Origin: Agromyces sp. Marseille-P2726
GTDB taxonomy: Bacteria > Actinomycetota > Actinomycetes > Actinomycetales > Microbacteriaceae
Assembly: GCF_902809835.1 (NCBI RefSeq)
Contig: NZ_CADDWM010000010.1
Span: forward strand, 1-64,000
Length of the DNA stretch: 64,000 nucleotides
Direction: 5' to 3'
Shown: positions 55,266 to 64,000 of the stretch, in pieces
Numbering within the stretch: position 1 is the first letter of the stretch
Layout: every line of letters begins with the position of its first letter
Position numbers and translations under genes: made by a program
The notes under the pieces: generated by a model
The model's input: the letters and a program-made list of their open reading frames with translations, nothing else
Database searches by the model: none
Told to the model about the DNA's origin: nothing

Positions 55266-56000
55266 TCAGCTCGAGATCTGGCCCTGCGAACCGCCGGCCT
55301 TCAGGGCGGCGAGTCGTGCGTCGACCTCGGTGAGCTCGCCCAGGTCGTCGAGCTCGTTGAACTGGGCGTCGAGGCTCGACGCGGCGAGCTCGGCCTGCCC
55401 TCGGACGACCGCCTCCTGCCGGCGGATCTTGTCTTCGAAACGGCCGATCTCGCTGGTCGGGTCGAGGATGTCGATCGACTTCACCGCGTCGTGGACCTGC
55501 TTCTGCGCTTCGGCCGTCTTGGCACGCGCGACGAGCTCCGAGCGCTTGTTCTGCAGCTGGACGAGCTTCTCCTTCATGCCGTTCAGGCCGGACTTCAGCT
55601 TGTCGACGACCTCGGTCTGCGCGGCGATCTGGGGTTCGGCGGCCTTGGCCTCGTTCTCGGAGGAGATCTGGCGGCTGAGGGCGACCTTGGCGAGGTTGTC
55701 GAACTTGTCGGCGCCGGCGGTGTCGCCGCTCGCGCGCAGCTCGTCGCCCTTGCGGCTCGCGGCGAGCGCCTTCTCGCCCCACTCGCGTGCGGCCTCGACG
55801 TCTTCGCGGTGGTCGTCTTCGAGCAGGCGGAGGTTTCCGATCGTCTCGGCGATGGCGGCCTCGGCGTCGGCGATGCTGTTCGTGTAGTCGCGCACCATCT
55901 GGTCGAGCATCATCTGGGGATCCTCGGCCTGGTCGATCAGCGCGTTGATGTTCGCGCGCACCAGCTGCGAGATGCGGCCGAAGATGGACTGCTTGGTCAT
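55266..56000 (-). CDS. pspA: PspA/IM30 phage-shock-like protein
   Basis: A 244-residue ESCRT-III-related protein that coats stressed cytoplasmic membrane. The N-terminal amphipathic helix TKQSIFGRISQLVRANINALID is followed by the long coiled-coil hairpin (about 25-215), with DPQMMLDQMVRDY, a PspA signature, near residues 27-39. ATG at 56000 follows AGGGA. It is preceded by the TPM gene on the same strand, 64 bases upstream, and is probably in the same operon. Confidence 0.93.
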   Translation of the reverse strand: MTKQSIFGRISQLVRANINALIDQAEDPQMMLDQMVRDYTNSIADAEAAIAETIGNLRLLEDDHREDVEAAREWGEKALAASRKGDELRASGDTAGADKFDNLAKVALSRQISSENEAKAAEPQIAAQTEVVDKLKSGLNGMKEKLVQLQNKRSELVARAKTAEAQKQVHDAVKSIDILDPTSEIGRFEDKIRRQEAVVRGQAELAASSLDAQFNELDDLGELTEVDARLAALKAGGSQGQISS

Positions 56001-56064
56001 GGTGTTCCCTGCTTTCGTGATGGTCGTGGATCGAGGTCAGGTCGTGGTGATGGTGGGGTGCGAC

Positions 56065-58080
56065 TCAGAATCGGCCTCCGCTTCCGCGCCGGGACCGGGT
56101 CATCGACCCGCCGAAGCTGCCGGCGGAGCGACGGCCGCTGCCGCCGAATCCGCCCCCGAATCCTCCCCGTCGTGCGCCGCCGCCGCCGAGGCCACCGCCG
56201 GAGCCGCCTCCGCCTCCACCTCCGAGCACGGAGTTGATGAGGATCCCGCCGAGTACGGCGCCGAAGAGGTCGCCACCACCGCCACCGACCTGCGGCCCGC
56301 CGAACCCGCCGCCCATGCCGGGGTTGAATCCGCTGACATCCTGCTGAGCAATCGACATCGCCGTGCGGGCGAGCGACTCGGCGCGCTGGGCGGTGGCGAG
56401 GGCGGCGGCGGGGTCGGTTGCCGCGACGGCCTCCGCCTCGACCAGCAGACGGCCGGCCTCCGCCAGGCGCGTCCTCGCCTCGGCTCCCACGGCCCCGCGA
56501 CGGGCGACGAGGTAGTCCTCGGCGGCCTGGACGTGGGCTCGTGCCGTCGTCATGGAGCGCCCGAGCTGGGCCCGCGCCCGTGCCGCCTGCTCTGCGGCGT
56601 CTCGCACGCTGGCGATGAGCGCGTCGATCTCTGCGTTGACCTGTTCGATCCGAGCTTGGGCGGCGAGCGGATCGCGGCCGGGAGCTGACATGGACGCCCG
56701 GAGCTCGGCCGCATCCGCGGCCACGCGGTCGGCGAGCTGTGCTGCGCGGGCGTCATCCAGGCCGCGTGCCGCCTGCACGTCGCGCTCCAGGTCGGCGACG
56801 CCGTCGGCCACCGCCTGGTCGGCAGCGGAGAGGTCGGTGGCGAGGCGCTCGACCGCCTGCGTGAGGAGCTTGGCCTGGTCGACGGCCTCCTCGGCAGCGA
56901 GGAGCTCGACTGCCGCGTCGCTCGTGCGTCCCTCGCTGATCGCGGCGGATGCCTCGTCGAGCGACGCGCGCGCGAACGCGAGGCGGGATTCCGCCTGCTC
57001 GGGGTTGTCGACGACGGGAGCCACGGCCGTCGCGGCGTACTGGGCGGTGAGGCTCTGCAACCGGCCTGCAGCTGCGGGAACGGCCGGTGCGGCCGCATCG
57101 GCTTCGGCCCTGACCCGCTCGAGCTCCGCCGGGGCGTTGCGCTCGAGGTCGCGCAGTTCGTCGAAGTGCTCAGCCTGCTCGTCGAGCATGGCCTCAGCCT
57201 CACCCGTCAGGCGGATGATGCCGCCGTACCACGCCCTCCGCTCCTCGTCGGTGTCGGGCTCGGCGTCATCGAGTTGCTGCTGCAGCGCGAACGCCTCCCG
57301 CACCTTCGCCTTGGCTCCCTCGAGCGCCTCGCGGAACGCGGCGGTGGCCGCCTCGCCGTACGAGGCGACGGCGAAGCCGAGCTCCTGCTCGCTGGTCTTC
57401 ATGGCGTCGTCGGCGGCGACCAGCGCTCCGCCGGCCTCGCGGCGGAGCTCCTCGATCGAGGGCTGGGGCGGACCCTCGGGCGTGCCCGCGCCGCCGCCCT
57501 TCCGACGGCGTCGCGCCAGGACGATCGCGATGATGACGATGACGACCGCGGCGATGACGAGGAACCAGACCCAGCCCCACCCGAAGCCGGATCCGCCGCC
57601 CGCCGAGTCGCCGGCCAGGGCGTCGGCAGCGGCGATCGCGGCACCGGCCCAGTCCTCGTCGCGAAGCCGGGGCTCGATGACCTGCGTGGAGATGCGGTTG
57701 AGCTCCGCGTCGGTCAGCGACGCGGAGCCGTCGGCCGAGAGATAGTAGACCCGCCCGTCGACGGCGACGGCGAGGAGGTAGTCTTCGGTGCCCATGCTGT
57801 TGGCGATGGCCGTGTCGTTGGCCCAGGCATCGGGCGCCTCGGGGTTCGTGAACTCGTCGACGTAGGCGACGAAGAGCTGTCGGCCGCTCGAATCCGCCGC
57901 GCGATCGATGGCGGCCTCGACCTCGGCGGCCTGGTCGCCGAGCGCGCCGACCGTGTCGACGATCGGGCTGGAGCCGAAGTCGACGGGGTCTTCGGCCCAG
58001 GCCGCACCCGGTGCGCTGAGCGCGAGCAACGCGCCCGCGGCGACGGCCAGAACTGCCGACCTACGACGTACCGACGCCAT
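56065..58080 (-). CDS. TPM-domain membrane protein with long coiled coil and Gly-rich tail
   Basis: A 671-residue protein. A Sec signal peptide (residues 1-30, LLALSAPGAAWA) is followed by an extracytoplasmic TPM domain (about 32-165; PIVDTVGALGDQAAEVEAAIDRAA, DGRVYYLSADGSASLT), one membrane helix (about 172-196), a basic stop, and a long cytoplasmic Ala/Glu-rich coiled coil (about 215-580). The tail is strongly Gly-rich (GGGGGGSGGG) and ends SRRGSGGRF. TPM proteins act in membrane and photosystem quality control or in phosphatase-like roles; its place beside pspA suggests membrane-stress duty. The 5' end is uncertain, with no clear ribosome site. Confidence 0.85.
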   Translation of the reverse strand: MASVRRRSAVLAVAAGALLALSAPGAAWAEDPVDFGSSPIVDTVGALGDQAAEVEAAIDRAADSSGRQLFVAYVDEFTNPEAPDAWANDTAIANSMGTEDYLLAVAVDGRVYYLSADGSASLTDAELNRISTQVIEPRLRDEDWAGAAIAAADALAGDSAGGGSGFGWGWVWFLVIAAVVIVIIAIVLARRRRKGGGAGTPEGPPQPSIEELRREAGGALVAADDAMKTSEQELGFAVASYGEAATAAFREALEGAKAKVREAFALQQQLDDAEPDTDEERRAWYGGIIRLTGEAEAMLDEQAEHFDELRDLERNAPAELERVRAEADAAAPAVPAAAGRLQSLTAQYAATAVAPVVDNPEQAESRLAFARASLDEASAAISEGRTSDAAVELLAAEEAVDQAKLLTQAVERLATDLSAADQAVADGVADLERDVQAARGLDDARAAQLADRVAADAAELRASMSAPGRDPLAAQARIEQVNAEIDALIASVRDAAEQAARARAQLGRSMTTARAHVQAAEDYLVARRGAVGAEARTRLAEAGRLLVEAEAVAATDPAAALATAQRAESLARTAMSIAQQDVSGFNPGMGGGFGGPQVGGGGGDLFGAVLGGILINSVLGGGGGGGSGGGLGGGGARRGGFGGGFGGSGRRSAGSFGGSMTRSRRGSGGRF

Positions 58081-58311
58081 GCACCAGTGCCCTTCCCGTG
58101 CCCGAGCGAACGGATTCGAGTCTATGGGCCGCAGCGAGCCGACGTCCACGCGGACACCGGGCGTCGGGCTCGATCGCGCACACGAGTGGGGGAGCGGATG
58201 CCGCCGCGTCGCCGGTGCGCCGCTCGCCGCGTTGCGCCACGGGCGTATGCTGCGGCTGAGCGGTGAGCCGGGCTTCTCGGTGCGAGCCGTCGATCGGGAG
58301 GTGAGGTGGTG

Positions 58312-59712
58312 ATGGCACAGACGCCTGTCGGCACTCGTGCCGCTGCACGGCGCATCCTCGCGCCGCTTGCGCTCGCGCAGTTCATCTGCAGCTTCGCCGG
58401 CTCGAACATGAACGTGATGATCAACGACATGAGCGAGGACCTCGACACGACGGTCCAGGGGATCCAGGTCGCCATCACCCTGTTCCTGCTCGTGATGGCC
58501 GCCCTCATGATCCCAGCCAGCAAACTCACCGACCGGTTCGGTCGCAAGCGCCTCTTCATCGTGGGTCTCGGGGTCTACGGTGTCGGAGCGATCATCAGCG
58601 CGATCGCGCCCAACCTCGGCGTGCTCATCCTCGGCAATTCGCTGCTCGAGGGCATCGGGACCGCCCTCCTGATCCCGCCCGTCTACATCCTGACGACGCT
58701 GCGCTTCCAAGACCTCCGGGAGCGCGCGAGGGCCTTCGGCGTCATCAGTGCGCTCGGCGGCATGGGCGCCGCGGCCGGCCCCCTCATCGGCGGCATCATC
58801 ACGACCGCGATCGACTGGCGCGCCGCCTTCGTGTTCCAGGCCCTCGTGATCGTGCTCATCATCGTGCTGGCCCGCAGGGTCGATGACCCCATCGCTCCCG
58901 ACCCCGGGCGGTCGTTCGACGTCCTCGGGGCGCTCCTGTCAGCGATCGGACTCGTGGCGCTCGTCATGGGGATCCTCGCCCTCGATGACGCCCTGCCGCT
59001 CGCCATCGCCCTGCTGGTCTTCGGTGCCGCGATGCTCGCATGGTTCATGTTCCGGTCGGGTCGGCTCGAGCGCGCCGGGCGGGAACCGCTCGTGTCGCCG
59101 GCGCTCTTCCGCAACCGCGGATCCAACACGGCCCTGCTCACGCAGGTCCTGCAGTGGATGATGCTGATGGGCGTGTCGTTCGTCGTCGCGGCCTACCTCC
59201 AGGTGGTCCGTGGCTACAACGCGATCGAAACCGGCATCATCTTCACGGCCGCCACGGTCGGCCTGCTTGCCTCATCGCTTTCCGTCGGTCGGTTGGTGCG
59301 CCGTTTCGCGCAGCGCACCCTCGTCGTCGCGGGATTCGCACTCACGTCGGCCGGCATCGCCGGGCTGATCTTCACCGTCGCGGTGCTGCCGGGCGCGTGG
59401 GCGTTCGCACCGGGTCTGCTCGGCATCGGGCTGGGACTCGGGCTGATGCTCACGCCCTCGGTCAACCTCGTGCAGTCGGCGTTCCCCGAGGGGCAGCAGG
59501 GTGAGATCTCGGGCGTCTCGCGGGCCGTGTCGAACCTCGGCTCGTCGCTCGGCACTGCGGTCGCCGGCACGATCCTCGTCGCGGGACTCGTCGACCCATC
59601 CCGGTCGTACGCGCTCGCGATGATCGTGCTCGGGGTCCTCGGGCTTCTCGGAGTCGTGCTCGGTCTGCGCTTGCCGCGGGAGGAACCGGCTGCCGAGCCG
59701 TCAACGAAGTGA
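58312..59712 (+). CDS. MFS drug-type exporter (DHA2-like)
   Basis: A 466-residue transporter with about fourteen helices. After a short head, LAQFICSFAGSNMNVMINDMS leads to the conserved loop LTDRFGRKRLFIVG between helices 2 and 3, and motif C-like GMGAAAGPLIGGIITTAIDWRAAF. Antiport of hydrophobic compounds with protons is likely, substrate unknown. ATG at 58312 follows GGGAGGTGAGG; GTG at 58306 or 58309 would add one or two residues. Confidence 0.9.
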   Translation: MAQTPVGTRAAARRILAPLALAQFICSFAGSNMNVMINDMSEDLDTTVQGIQVAITLFLLVMAALMIPASKLTDRFGRKRLFIVGLGVYGVGAIISAIAPNLGVLILGNSLLEGIGTALLIPPVYILTTLRFQDLRERARAFGVISALGGMGAAAGPLIGGIITTAIDWRAAFVFQALVIVLIIVLARRVDDPIAPDPGRSFDVLGALLSAIGLVALVMGILALDDALPLAIALLVFGAAMLAWFMFRSGRLERAGREPLVSPALFRNRGSNTALLTQVLQWMMLMGVSFVVAAYLQVVRGYNAIETGIIFTAATVGLLASSLSVGRLVRRFAQRTLVVAGFALTSAGIAGLIFTVAVLPGAWAFAPGLLGIGLGLGLMLTPSVNLVQSAFPEGQQGEISGVSRAVSNLGSSLGTAVAGTILVAGLVDPSRSYALAMIVLGVLGLLGVVLGLRLPREEPAAEPSTK

Positions 59713-59734
59713 ATCGACTCGACGCTTCGGAAAG

Positions 59735-59807
59735 TGCCCCCGGAGGGATTCGAACCCCCGACCTACGGTACCGGAAACCGGCGCTCTATCCCCTGAGCTA
59801 CGGAGGC
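59735..59807 (-). tRNA. tRNA-Arg (anticodon CCG)
   Basis: A complete 73-base cloverleaf on the minus strand without encoded CCA. The acceptor stem GCCTCCG/CGGGGGC pairs fully with one G-T wobble. The D-arm is GCTC...GAGC, the anticodon loop TTCCGGT has anticodon CCG, and the T-arm has TTCGAAT. The only irregularity is a C-T opposition at the first anticodon-stem pair (27-43). CCG reads the CGG arginine codon. It lies about 2 kb from argS on the opposite strand. Confidence 0.92.
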
Positions 59808-59876
59808 GCACAGCTCAAGAGACTACCACTCCGGCGCCCCTGCGTCGGACACGGGGGAGTCGCTCGGGTAGGGCCG

Positions 59877-61073
59877 TCAGGCCAGGCTCACCGTCGCGAC
59901 CGTGTCGAGCAGTTCGTCGCGCACCCGGCCCGCGAGGAGGAGTCGGGCACCCCGCAGCACGGGGTCCTGGTCGACGCCGGTTGCGACGACCTCGGGCGAC
60001 CACCGGCTGATGCGACGGATGCCGCGCCCCACCTCGGTGGCGAACGCCGGCCCGCCGAGGCTCGACGACGGCCCGGCGAGCACGAGGAGGGCGGGGTCGA
60101 GGGTCGCGAGGAGCGGGAGTGCGACGTGGGCGACCCGTTCGGCGAGGTCGCGGAAGACGGCCTCGCGCGTGCGCTCCGCACCGGGCTCTGCGAGAGCCGC
60201 GCGGGTGGGGTGATATCCGCCGGCATCGATGCCGTGCTGTCGCGCGAGCTGTGCGACGGCCCGGCCGCCGACGAGGTCCTGCACGGTGCGAGCGGTCGGG
60301 TCCGTCGCCGCGGCGTCGACGGAGAGGGGGAGGAATCCGATCTCGCCGGCACCGCCGAAGCTGCCGCGGTGCAGGTCACCGGCCACGTCGAACGAGGCGC
60401 CCACGCCGTTGCCGAGCCAGAGCAGGACGAAGACGTCGGCGTCGGCGCCCTCGCCGTACTCCCGTTCGGCCAGCGCCGCGAGATTCACGTCGTTCTCGAT
60501 GAGCACCGACCGGTGCAGTCCGTCTTCGAGGATGCGCCGAAGCCCGCGAACCGGCCATCCTGGAAGGGTCTCGCTGAAGAGCTCGCCGGTCTCGCCGGGA
60601 TCGACGTAACCGGGGATGCCGATGCAGACCGAGTGGACGGCATCGGGGTCGGTGCCGGCCGCCGCACACCCCTCGACGATCGCGCGAGTGACCTCGTCGA
60701 CGGGCGAGCGCTCGGTGGGGTCGCGAGGAAGGTCGAATCGGATCACGGGTCGTTCGGCGCCGGTGGCGTCGACCACCGTGGCGCGGAGTTCGAACGCGTC
60801 GAGGTCGAGGGCGACGCCGAGCGGCCGGTCGGTGCGGGCCCCGTAGACCACGGCGCTGCGGCCCTGGGATCCCGACGTGCGACCTCGTTCCTCGATGAAC
60901 CCGCCCGCGAGCAGCCGAGCCACCATCTGCGAGGCGGTGGGCTTCGAGACGCCGACGAGCTCGCGGATGCGGTTGCGCGTCAGGGGACCGTGCTCCAGCA
61001 GCACGGCGAGGCCGGCGCGGTCGTTCACCGCGCCGAGCCACGAGGGCGTCCCTGTCGCGGAGTTCGCCGTCAC
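59877..61073 (-). CDS. ROK family transcriptional regulator
   Basis: A 398-residue NagC/XylR-type protein. The N-terminal winged helix (about 10-75; LTRNRIRELVGVSKPTASQMVARLL) is followed by the ROK fold with an actin-like ATPase core and SVCIGIPGYVDP. The usual GEIGH is GEIGFLPL here and the CxCGxxGCxE zinc motif is absent, so this is a regulator rather than a sugar kinase. GTG at 61073 is 10 bases after the lipoprotein stop, so the two are an operon. The effector is unknown, and no sugar genes are adjacent. Confidence 0.88.
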   Translation of the reverse strand: MTANSATGTPSWLGAVNDRAGLAVLLEHGPLTRNRIRELVGVSKPTASQMVARLLAGGFIEERGRTSGSQGRSAVVYGARTDRPLGVALDLDAFELRATVVDATGAERPVIRFDLPRDPTERSPVDEVTRAIVEGCAAAGTDPDAVHSVCIGIPGYVDPGETGELFSETLPGWPVRGLRRILEDGLHRSVLIENDVNLAALAEREYGEGADADVFVLLWLGNGVGASFDVAGDLHRGSFGGAGEIGFLPLSVDAAATDPTARTVQDLVGGRAVAQLARQHGIDAGGYHPTRAALAEPGAERTREAVFRDLAERVAHVALPLLATLDPALLVLAGPSSSLGGPAFATEVGRGIRRISRWSPEVVATGVDQDPVLRGARLLLAGRVRDELLDTVATVSLA

Positions 61074-61083
61074 GATGCCCCGA

Positions 61084-61707
61084 TCAGGCCTCGGGGAGGT
61101 TGCCGATGACCGCAGCGACGAGCTGCGCGGCATCGCCCGGCTCGAAGAGGGCAGCCGACTCGATCACGATCCAGTACGGCCCATGGAACACCTGAGCGAC
61201 CCCGCCGCCACCGGCCTGGGTGAAGTACCCCTCGATGTCGGGGGGCGTGCCGTACGTCGGCACGACGTGGCTCGTCATCGCGGCCTCGTTCCGCCGCGTC
61301 TCCCCGGCCTTCGGCGACGGGGTGGCGACGCCGACCTCGATCACCTCGCCGCTGGTCTGGTTCAGGTACCCGCACGCGGTGCCGGCGTCCTCCTCGACGA
61401 TCGTGATGACCTCGGCCGACGCCGGCTCGTAATCGGGATGCGTGCCGAAGTTCGGGTTGAACTCGTACAACTGGTCGGGAGTGAGGAGCTCGTCGCAGCC
61501 GATCGAGAAGGGCGTGGGCTCCTCGGGCTCCTCAGTGGGTGCGGCCGTCGCACCGGGCGTCGGCGACGCCGATGCGTTCGGAGGCGCCGCCGTCTCGGAC
61601 GGTGCCGCGGCTCCAGGGGTGCATCCGCTGAGCATGGCGACGGATGCCGCAGCCACGAGTGCGAGGCCGGCAGAACGAGCGAGGGAGGGGCGGAGCAGGC
61701 GCGGCAT
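61084..61707 (-). CDS. Lipoprotein of unknown function
   Basis: A 207-residue secreted lipoprotein. The signal peptide ends in the lipobox MLSGC (Cys29), followed by a 35-residue Pro/Ala/Ser/Glu-rich linker and a domain of about 140 residues with three further cysteines (IGCDELL, GTACGYLN). It resembles DUF3558-like actinobacterial lipoproteins in length and cysteine placement, but not closely enough to assign. TAGGGT lies 7 bases before ATG at 61707. It is in an operon with the ROK regulator and is divergent from argS. Confidence 0.82.
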   Translation of the reverse strand: MPRLLRPSLARSAGLALVAAASVAMLSGCTPGAAAPSETAAPPNASASPTPGATAAPTEEPEEPTPFSIGCDELLTPDQLYEFNPNFGTHPDYEPASAEVITIVEEDAGTACGYLNQTSGEVIEVGVATPSPKAGETRRNEAAMTSHVVPTYGTPPDIEGYFTQAGGGGVAQVFHGPYWIVIESAALFEPGDAAQLVAAVIGNLPEA

Positions 61708-61714
61708 GTGACGA

Positions 61715-61740
61715 ACCCTATCAATGCCGCCGGGTAGGAT
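61715..61740. promoter_or_regulatory. Divergent -10 elements of the lipoprotein gene and argS
   Basis: On the minus strand TAGGGT (61720-61715) is 7 bases before the lipoprotein ATG. On the plus strand TAGGAT (61735-61740) is exactly 6 bases before the argS GTG. Both starts therefore look leaderless, with only 14 bases between the two -10 elements. Confidence 0.55.
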
Positions 61741-61746
61741 TTGCGG

Positions 61747-63420
61747 GTGACTCCCGACGATCTCTCGCGTGCCCTGTTCGATCTCGTGAACGGGCTCGTC
61801 GAGCGGCGTCGTGCGGGCGGCGACGACATCTCGCTCGACCTCCGGGCAGAGCAGATCGTGCTCGAGCGGCCGAAGCTCCGCGAGCACGGCGACTGGGCCT
61901 CGAGCGTCGCGATGCGCATCGCGAAGCCGTTCGGGCAGAACCCCCGCGAGATCGCGACCGAGCTCGCCGCAGGCCTCTCCGAGGTCGACGGCGTCGCGAG
62001 CGCCGAGGTGGCGGGGCCCGGCTTCATCAACATCCGGCTCGACGCCGCAGCCGCGGGCGTGCTGGCGAAGACGATCGTCGAGGCGGGCGACCGGTACGGT
62101 CACGGCGACTCGCTCGCCGGCCGCAGGATCAACCTCGAGTTCGTGTCGGCGAATCCCACCGGCCCGCTGCACATCGGCCACACCCGGTGGGCCGCGCTCG
62201 GCGACTCGATCGGTCGGGTGCTCCGAGCCGCTGGTGCCGAGGTCGCGACAGAGTACTACATCAACGACGCCGGCACCCAGATGGACAACTTCGGCGCCTC
62301 GGTGCTCGCGGCGGCGAAGGGCGAGCCCACGCCCGAGGGCGGGTACCCCGGCACCTACATCGCCGACCTCGCCGCCCGCGTGCTCGAGCGCGAGCCGCAC
62401 CTGCTGGAGCTCGACGAGGCCGTGGCGCTGCACACGGCCACCGAGATCGCCTACGAGCTGCAGCTGGCCGAGATCCGAGAATCGCTCGAGCGGTTCAACG
62501 TGCACTTCGACGTGTGGACGAGCGAGCGGCGCCTGCACGACAAGGCGCCCGACGGTCTGTCCGACGTCGACACGGCGATCGAGCGGCTCCGCGCGCAGGG
62601 GCATATCTTCGAGAAGGACGGCGCGGTGTGGGTGCGCACCACCGACTTCGGCGACGACAAAGACCGCGTGATCCGCCGGGCCAACGGCGCGTACACCTAC
62701 TTCGCCGCCGACGCGGCGTACTACCTCGACAAGGGCGACCGCGGCTTCGAGCACAAGATCTACCTGCTCGGCGCCGACCACCACGGGTACGTGCACCGTC
62801 TCAGGGCGCTCGCCGGCGCCGCCGGCGATCACCCCGAGCGCGACATCGAGGTGCTCATCGGCCAGCTCGTGAGCATCAGCGGCGCCAAGCTCTCCAAGCG
62901 CGCGGGCAACATCATCGAGCTCGACGACCTGCAGGCATGGCTCGGCACCGACGCGTTGCGGTACACGCTGGCCCGGTATCCCGCAGACTCGCCGCTCGCG
63001 ATCGACCCCGAGATCCTGCAGCGTCGCACGAACGACAACCCGGTGTTCTACGTGCAGTACGCGCACGCACGCACGGCCGCGGTCGACCGCAACGCGGCAT
63101 CCGTCGGGGTCGACCGCTCGTCCTTCGCGCCCGAGCTGCTGACGCACGAGACCGAATCGGCGCTGCTCGGGGCACTGCAGGAGTTCCCGCGCATCGTCGC
63201 CCAGGCTGCCGAGCTGCGCGAACCGCACCGCATCGCGCGCTACATCGAGGAGCTCGCCGGCCTCTACCACCGCTGGTACGACAACTGCCGCGTGCTGCCC
63301 CTCGGCGACGAGCCGATCGGCGACCTGCACCGCACCCGCCTCTGGCTGAACGACGCGACGCGGCAGGTGATCCGCAACGGACTCGACCTGCTCGGCGTCT
63401 CGGCGCCCGAGCGCATGTAG
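61747..63420 (+). CDS. argS: Arginyl-tRNA synthetase
   Basis: Class I aminoacyl-tRNA synthetase of 557 residues. An N-terminal additional domain (about 1-90) is followed by the HIGH-type signature in [19 protein letters not shown] near residues 130-140. The KMSKS-type loop is present as [19 protein letters not shown]. The C-terminal DALR domain ends [21 protein letters not shown]. GTG at 61747 is supported by TAGGAT 6 bases upstream; the upstream in-frame TTG at 61741 is unlikely. The LmeA-like gene follows after 12 bases. Confidence 0.95.
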   Translation: MTPDDLSRALFDLVNGLVERRRAGGDDISLDLRAEQIVLERPKLREHGDWASSVAMRIAKPFGQNPREIATELAAGLSEVDGVASAEVAGPGFINIRLDAAAAGVLAKTIVEAGDRYGHGDSLAGRRINLEFVSANPTGPLHIGHTRWAALGDSIGRVLRAAGAEVATEYYINDAGTQMDNFGASVLAAAKGEPTPEGGYPGTYIADLAARVLEREPHLLELDEAVALHTATEIAYELQLAEIRESLERFNVHFDVWTSERRLHDKAPDGLSDVDTAIERLRAQGHIFEKDGAVWVRTTDFGDDKDRVIRRANGAYTYFAADAAYYLDKGDRGFEHKIYLLGADHHGYVHRLRALAGAAGDHPERDIEVLIGQLVSISGAKLSKRAGNIIELDDLQAWLGTDALRYTLARYPADSPLAIDPEILQRRTNDNPVFYVQYAHARTAAVDRNAASVGVDRSSFAPELLTHETESALLGALQEFPRIVAQAAELREPHRIARYIEELAGLYHRWYDNCRVLPLGDEPIGDLHRTRLWLNDATRQVIRNGLDLLGVSAPERM

Positions 63421-63432
63421 CCCGGTGCTTCG

Positions 63433-64000
63433 ATGACGGATGCCTCGCGCGATGCCCGCCCCACCGAGGTGTACCCCACCGAGGTGCTGGGGTCGGGTAC
63501 GGATGCCACAGCCCCCGCTCCGCGCCGACGCAACCGCGCGGCGCGGGCATGGATCACCGTCCTCGTGATGCTGGCCGTGCTGGCCGGTCTCGTCGTGGCA
63601 GCCGATCTCGTCGTTCGCAACGTCGCCGAACAGCGGGTCGCCGAGCAGCTGGAGCAGAACCTTCCGGCGGGCATCGAGGGCGACGTGAAGGTGCGGCTGG
63701 GCGGGTTCTCGGTGATCGCGCAGTATCTCGCCGGATCGATGGATCATGTCGAGCTCTCGGCACCGGAGCTCATGGTGAACGGCGTGCCGATCGCGGTGCA
63801 GGTCGACGCGCGCGACGTACCGCCGGCGCTCGACGCCCCGGTCGGTCGGGCGACCGCGACGATCGAGGCCGACGAGGCGGCGATCAACGCCCTCATCGAG
63901 ATCCCCGGAGTGCAGGGCGACGTCGCCCTCGACACCGACGCCGTCGCGTACTCCGACACGGTGCGGTTGCTCGGCCTTCCGATCGAGTACACCGTCACCG
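63433..64000 (+). CDS. LmeA-type (DUF2993) membrane-anchored protein, partial
   Basis: The gene continues past the right edge; 189 codons are visible. An acidic/basic N-terminus (about 1-40) with repeats of TEVYPTEVLG is followed by one membrane helix (about 42-65, ITVLVMLAVLAGLVVAADLVV), then DLVVRNVAEQRVAEQLEQNL. An extracytoplasmic domain begins there, with GDVKVRLGGFSVIAQYLAGSMDHVELSAPEL, the beta-rich start typical of LmeA/DUF2993 phospholipid-binding proteins. ATG at 63433 is 12 bases after argS. The end and full length are unknown. Confidence 0.72.
   Translation, partial: MTDASRDARPTEVYPTEVLGSGTDATAPAPRRRNRAARAWITVLVMLAVLAGLVVAADLVVRNVAEQRVAEQLEQNLPAGIEGDVKVRLGGFSVIAQYLAGSMDHVELSAPELMVNGVPIAVQVDARDVPPALDAPVGRATATIEADEAAINALIEIPGVQGDVALDTDAVAYSDTVRLLGLPIEYTVT

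Overview
This window is a high-GC (about 70%) chromosomal segment of an actinobacterium, most likely a member of the Microbacteriaceae (Agromyces-like). The evidence is the codon use, the WhiB, MtrAB-LpqB, SigH/RsrA and fused Kgd proteins, and a very frequent GGCATCCG/CGGATGCC word. The genus is inferred from general familiarity, not from a search. No insertion sequence, prophage, CRISPR array, rRNA or classical defence island is visible. There are about 60 protein genes, one tRNA and no gene-free gap over 300 bases.

Layout. Bases 1-1171 hold the start of a Pro/Gly-rich membrane-type protein running off the left edge, and an accessory gene with the AGN-type N-terminal motif of proteins linked to contractile injection systems. 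Bases 1356-20050 form an envelope and stress core: mtrA-mtrB-lpqB, a ComF-like gene, hpf, secA, an Rv3235-like gene, pdtaS, whiB, rsgA-aroA and sigH-rsrA. From memory, this resembles the Mycobacterium tuberculosis Rv3219-Rv3246c block. Set into it is a small cluster with an excisionase-type HTH protein, a SAF/CpaB-like protein and a CpaE-like ATPase, with no pilus genes. Next come an MMPL exporter, the large fused 2-oxoglutarate decarboxylase (kgd), guaB1 and two CNNM/CorC-type membrane proteins. Then there are small metabolic genes (VOC, HAD, nnrD, GT87, a thiamine-binding-type protein), a three-gene signalling operon (LuxR-type regulator, unknown membrane protein, histidine kinase), metX/metY, an acyltransferase, an SDR and a K+ channel, a peptidase E-like protein with ung, a GNAT protein and an amidase.

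Bases 46545-51544 are an iron-siderophore uptake locus: a siderophore-interacting reductase, two FecCD permeases, an ATPase and a binding lipoprotein. Two good DtxR/IdeR-type operators flank it. Downstream lie a small HExxH protein overlapping a flavin disulfide reductase, an arginase-family protein, a J-domain membrane protein, PspA, a TPM-domain protein, an MFS transporter, tRNA-Arg(CCG), a ROK regulator with a lipoprotein, argS, and the start of an LmeA-type gene at the right edge.

Two window-wide signals stand out. At least a dozen genes have a TAnnnT -10 element exactly 6-7 bases before the start codon, the signature of leaderless transcripts. An exact GGAAT-N18-GTT promoter lies upstream of sigH and overlaps the start of the divergent aroA.
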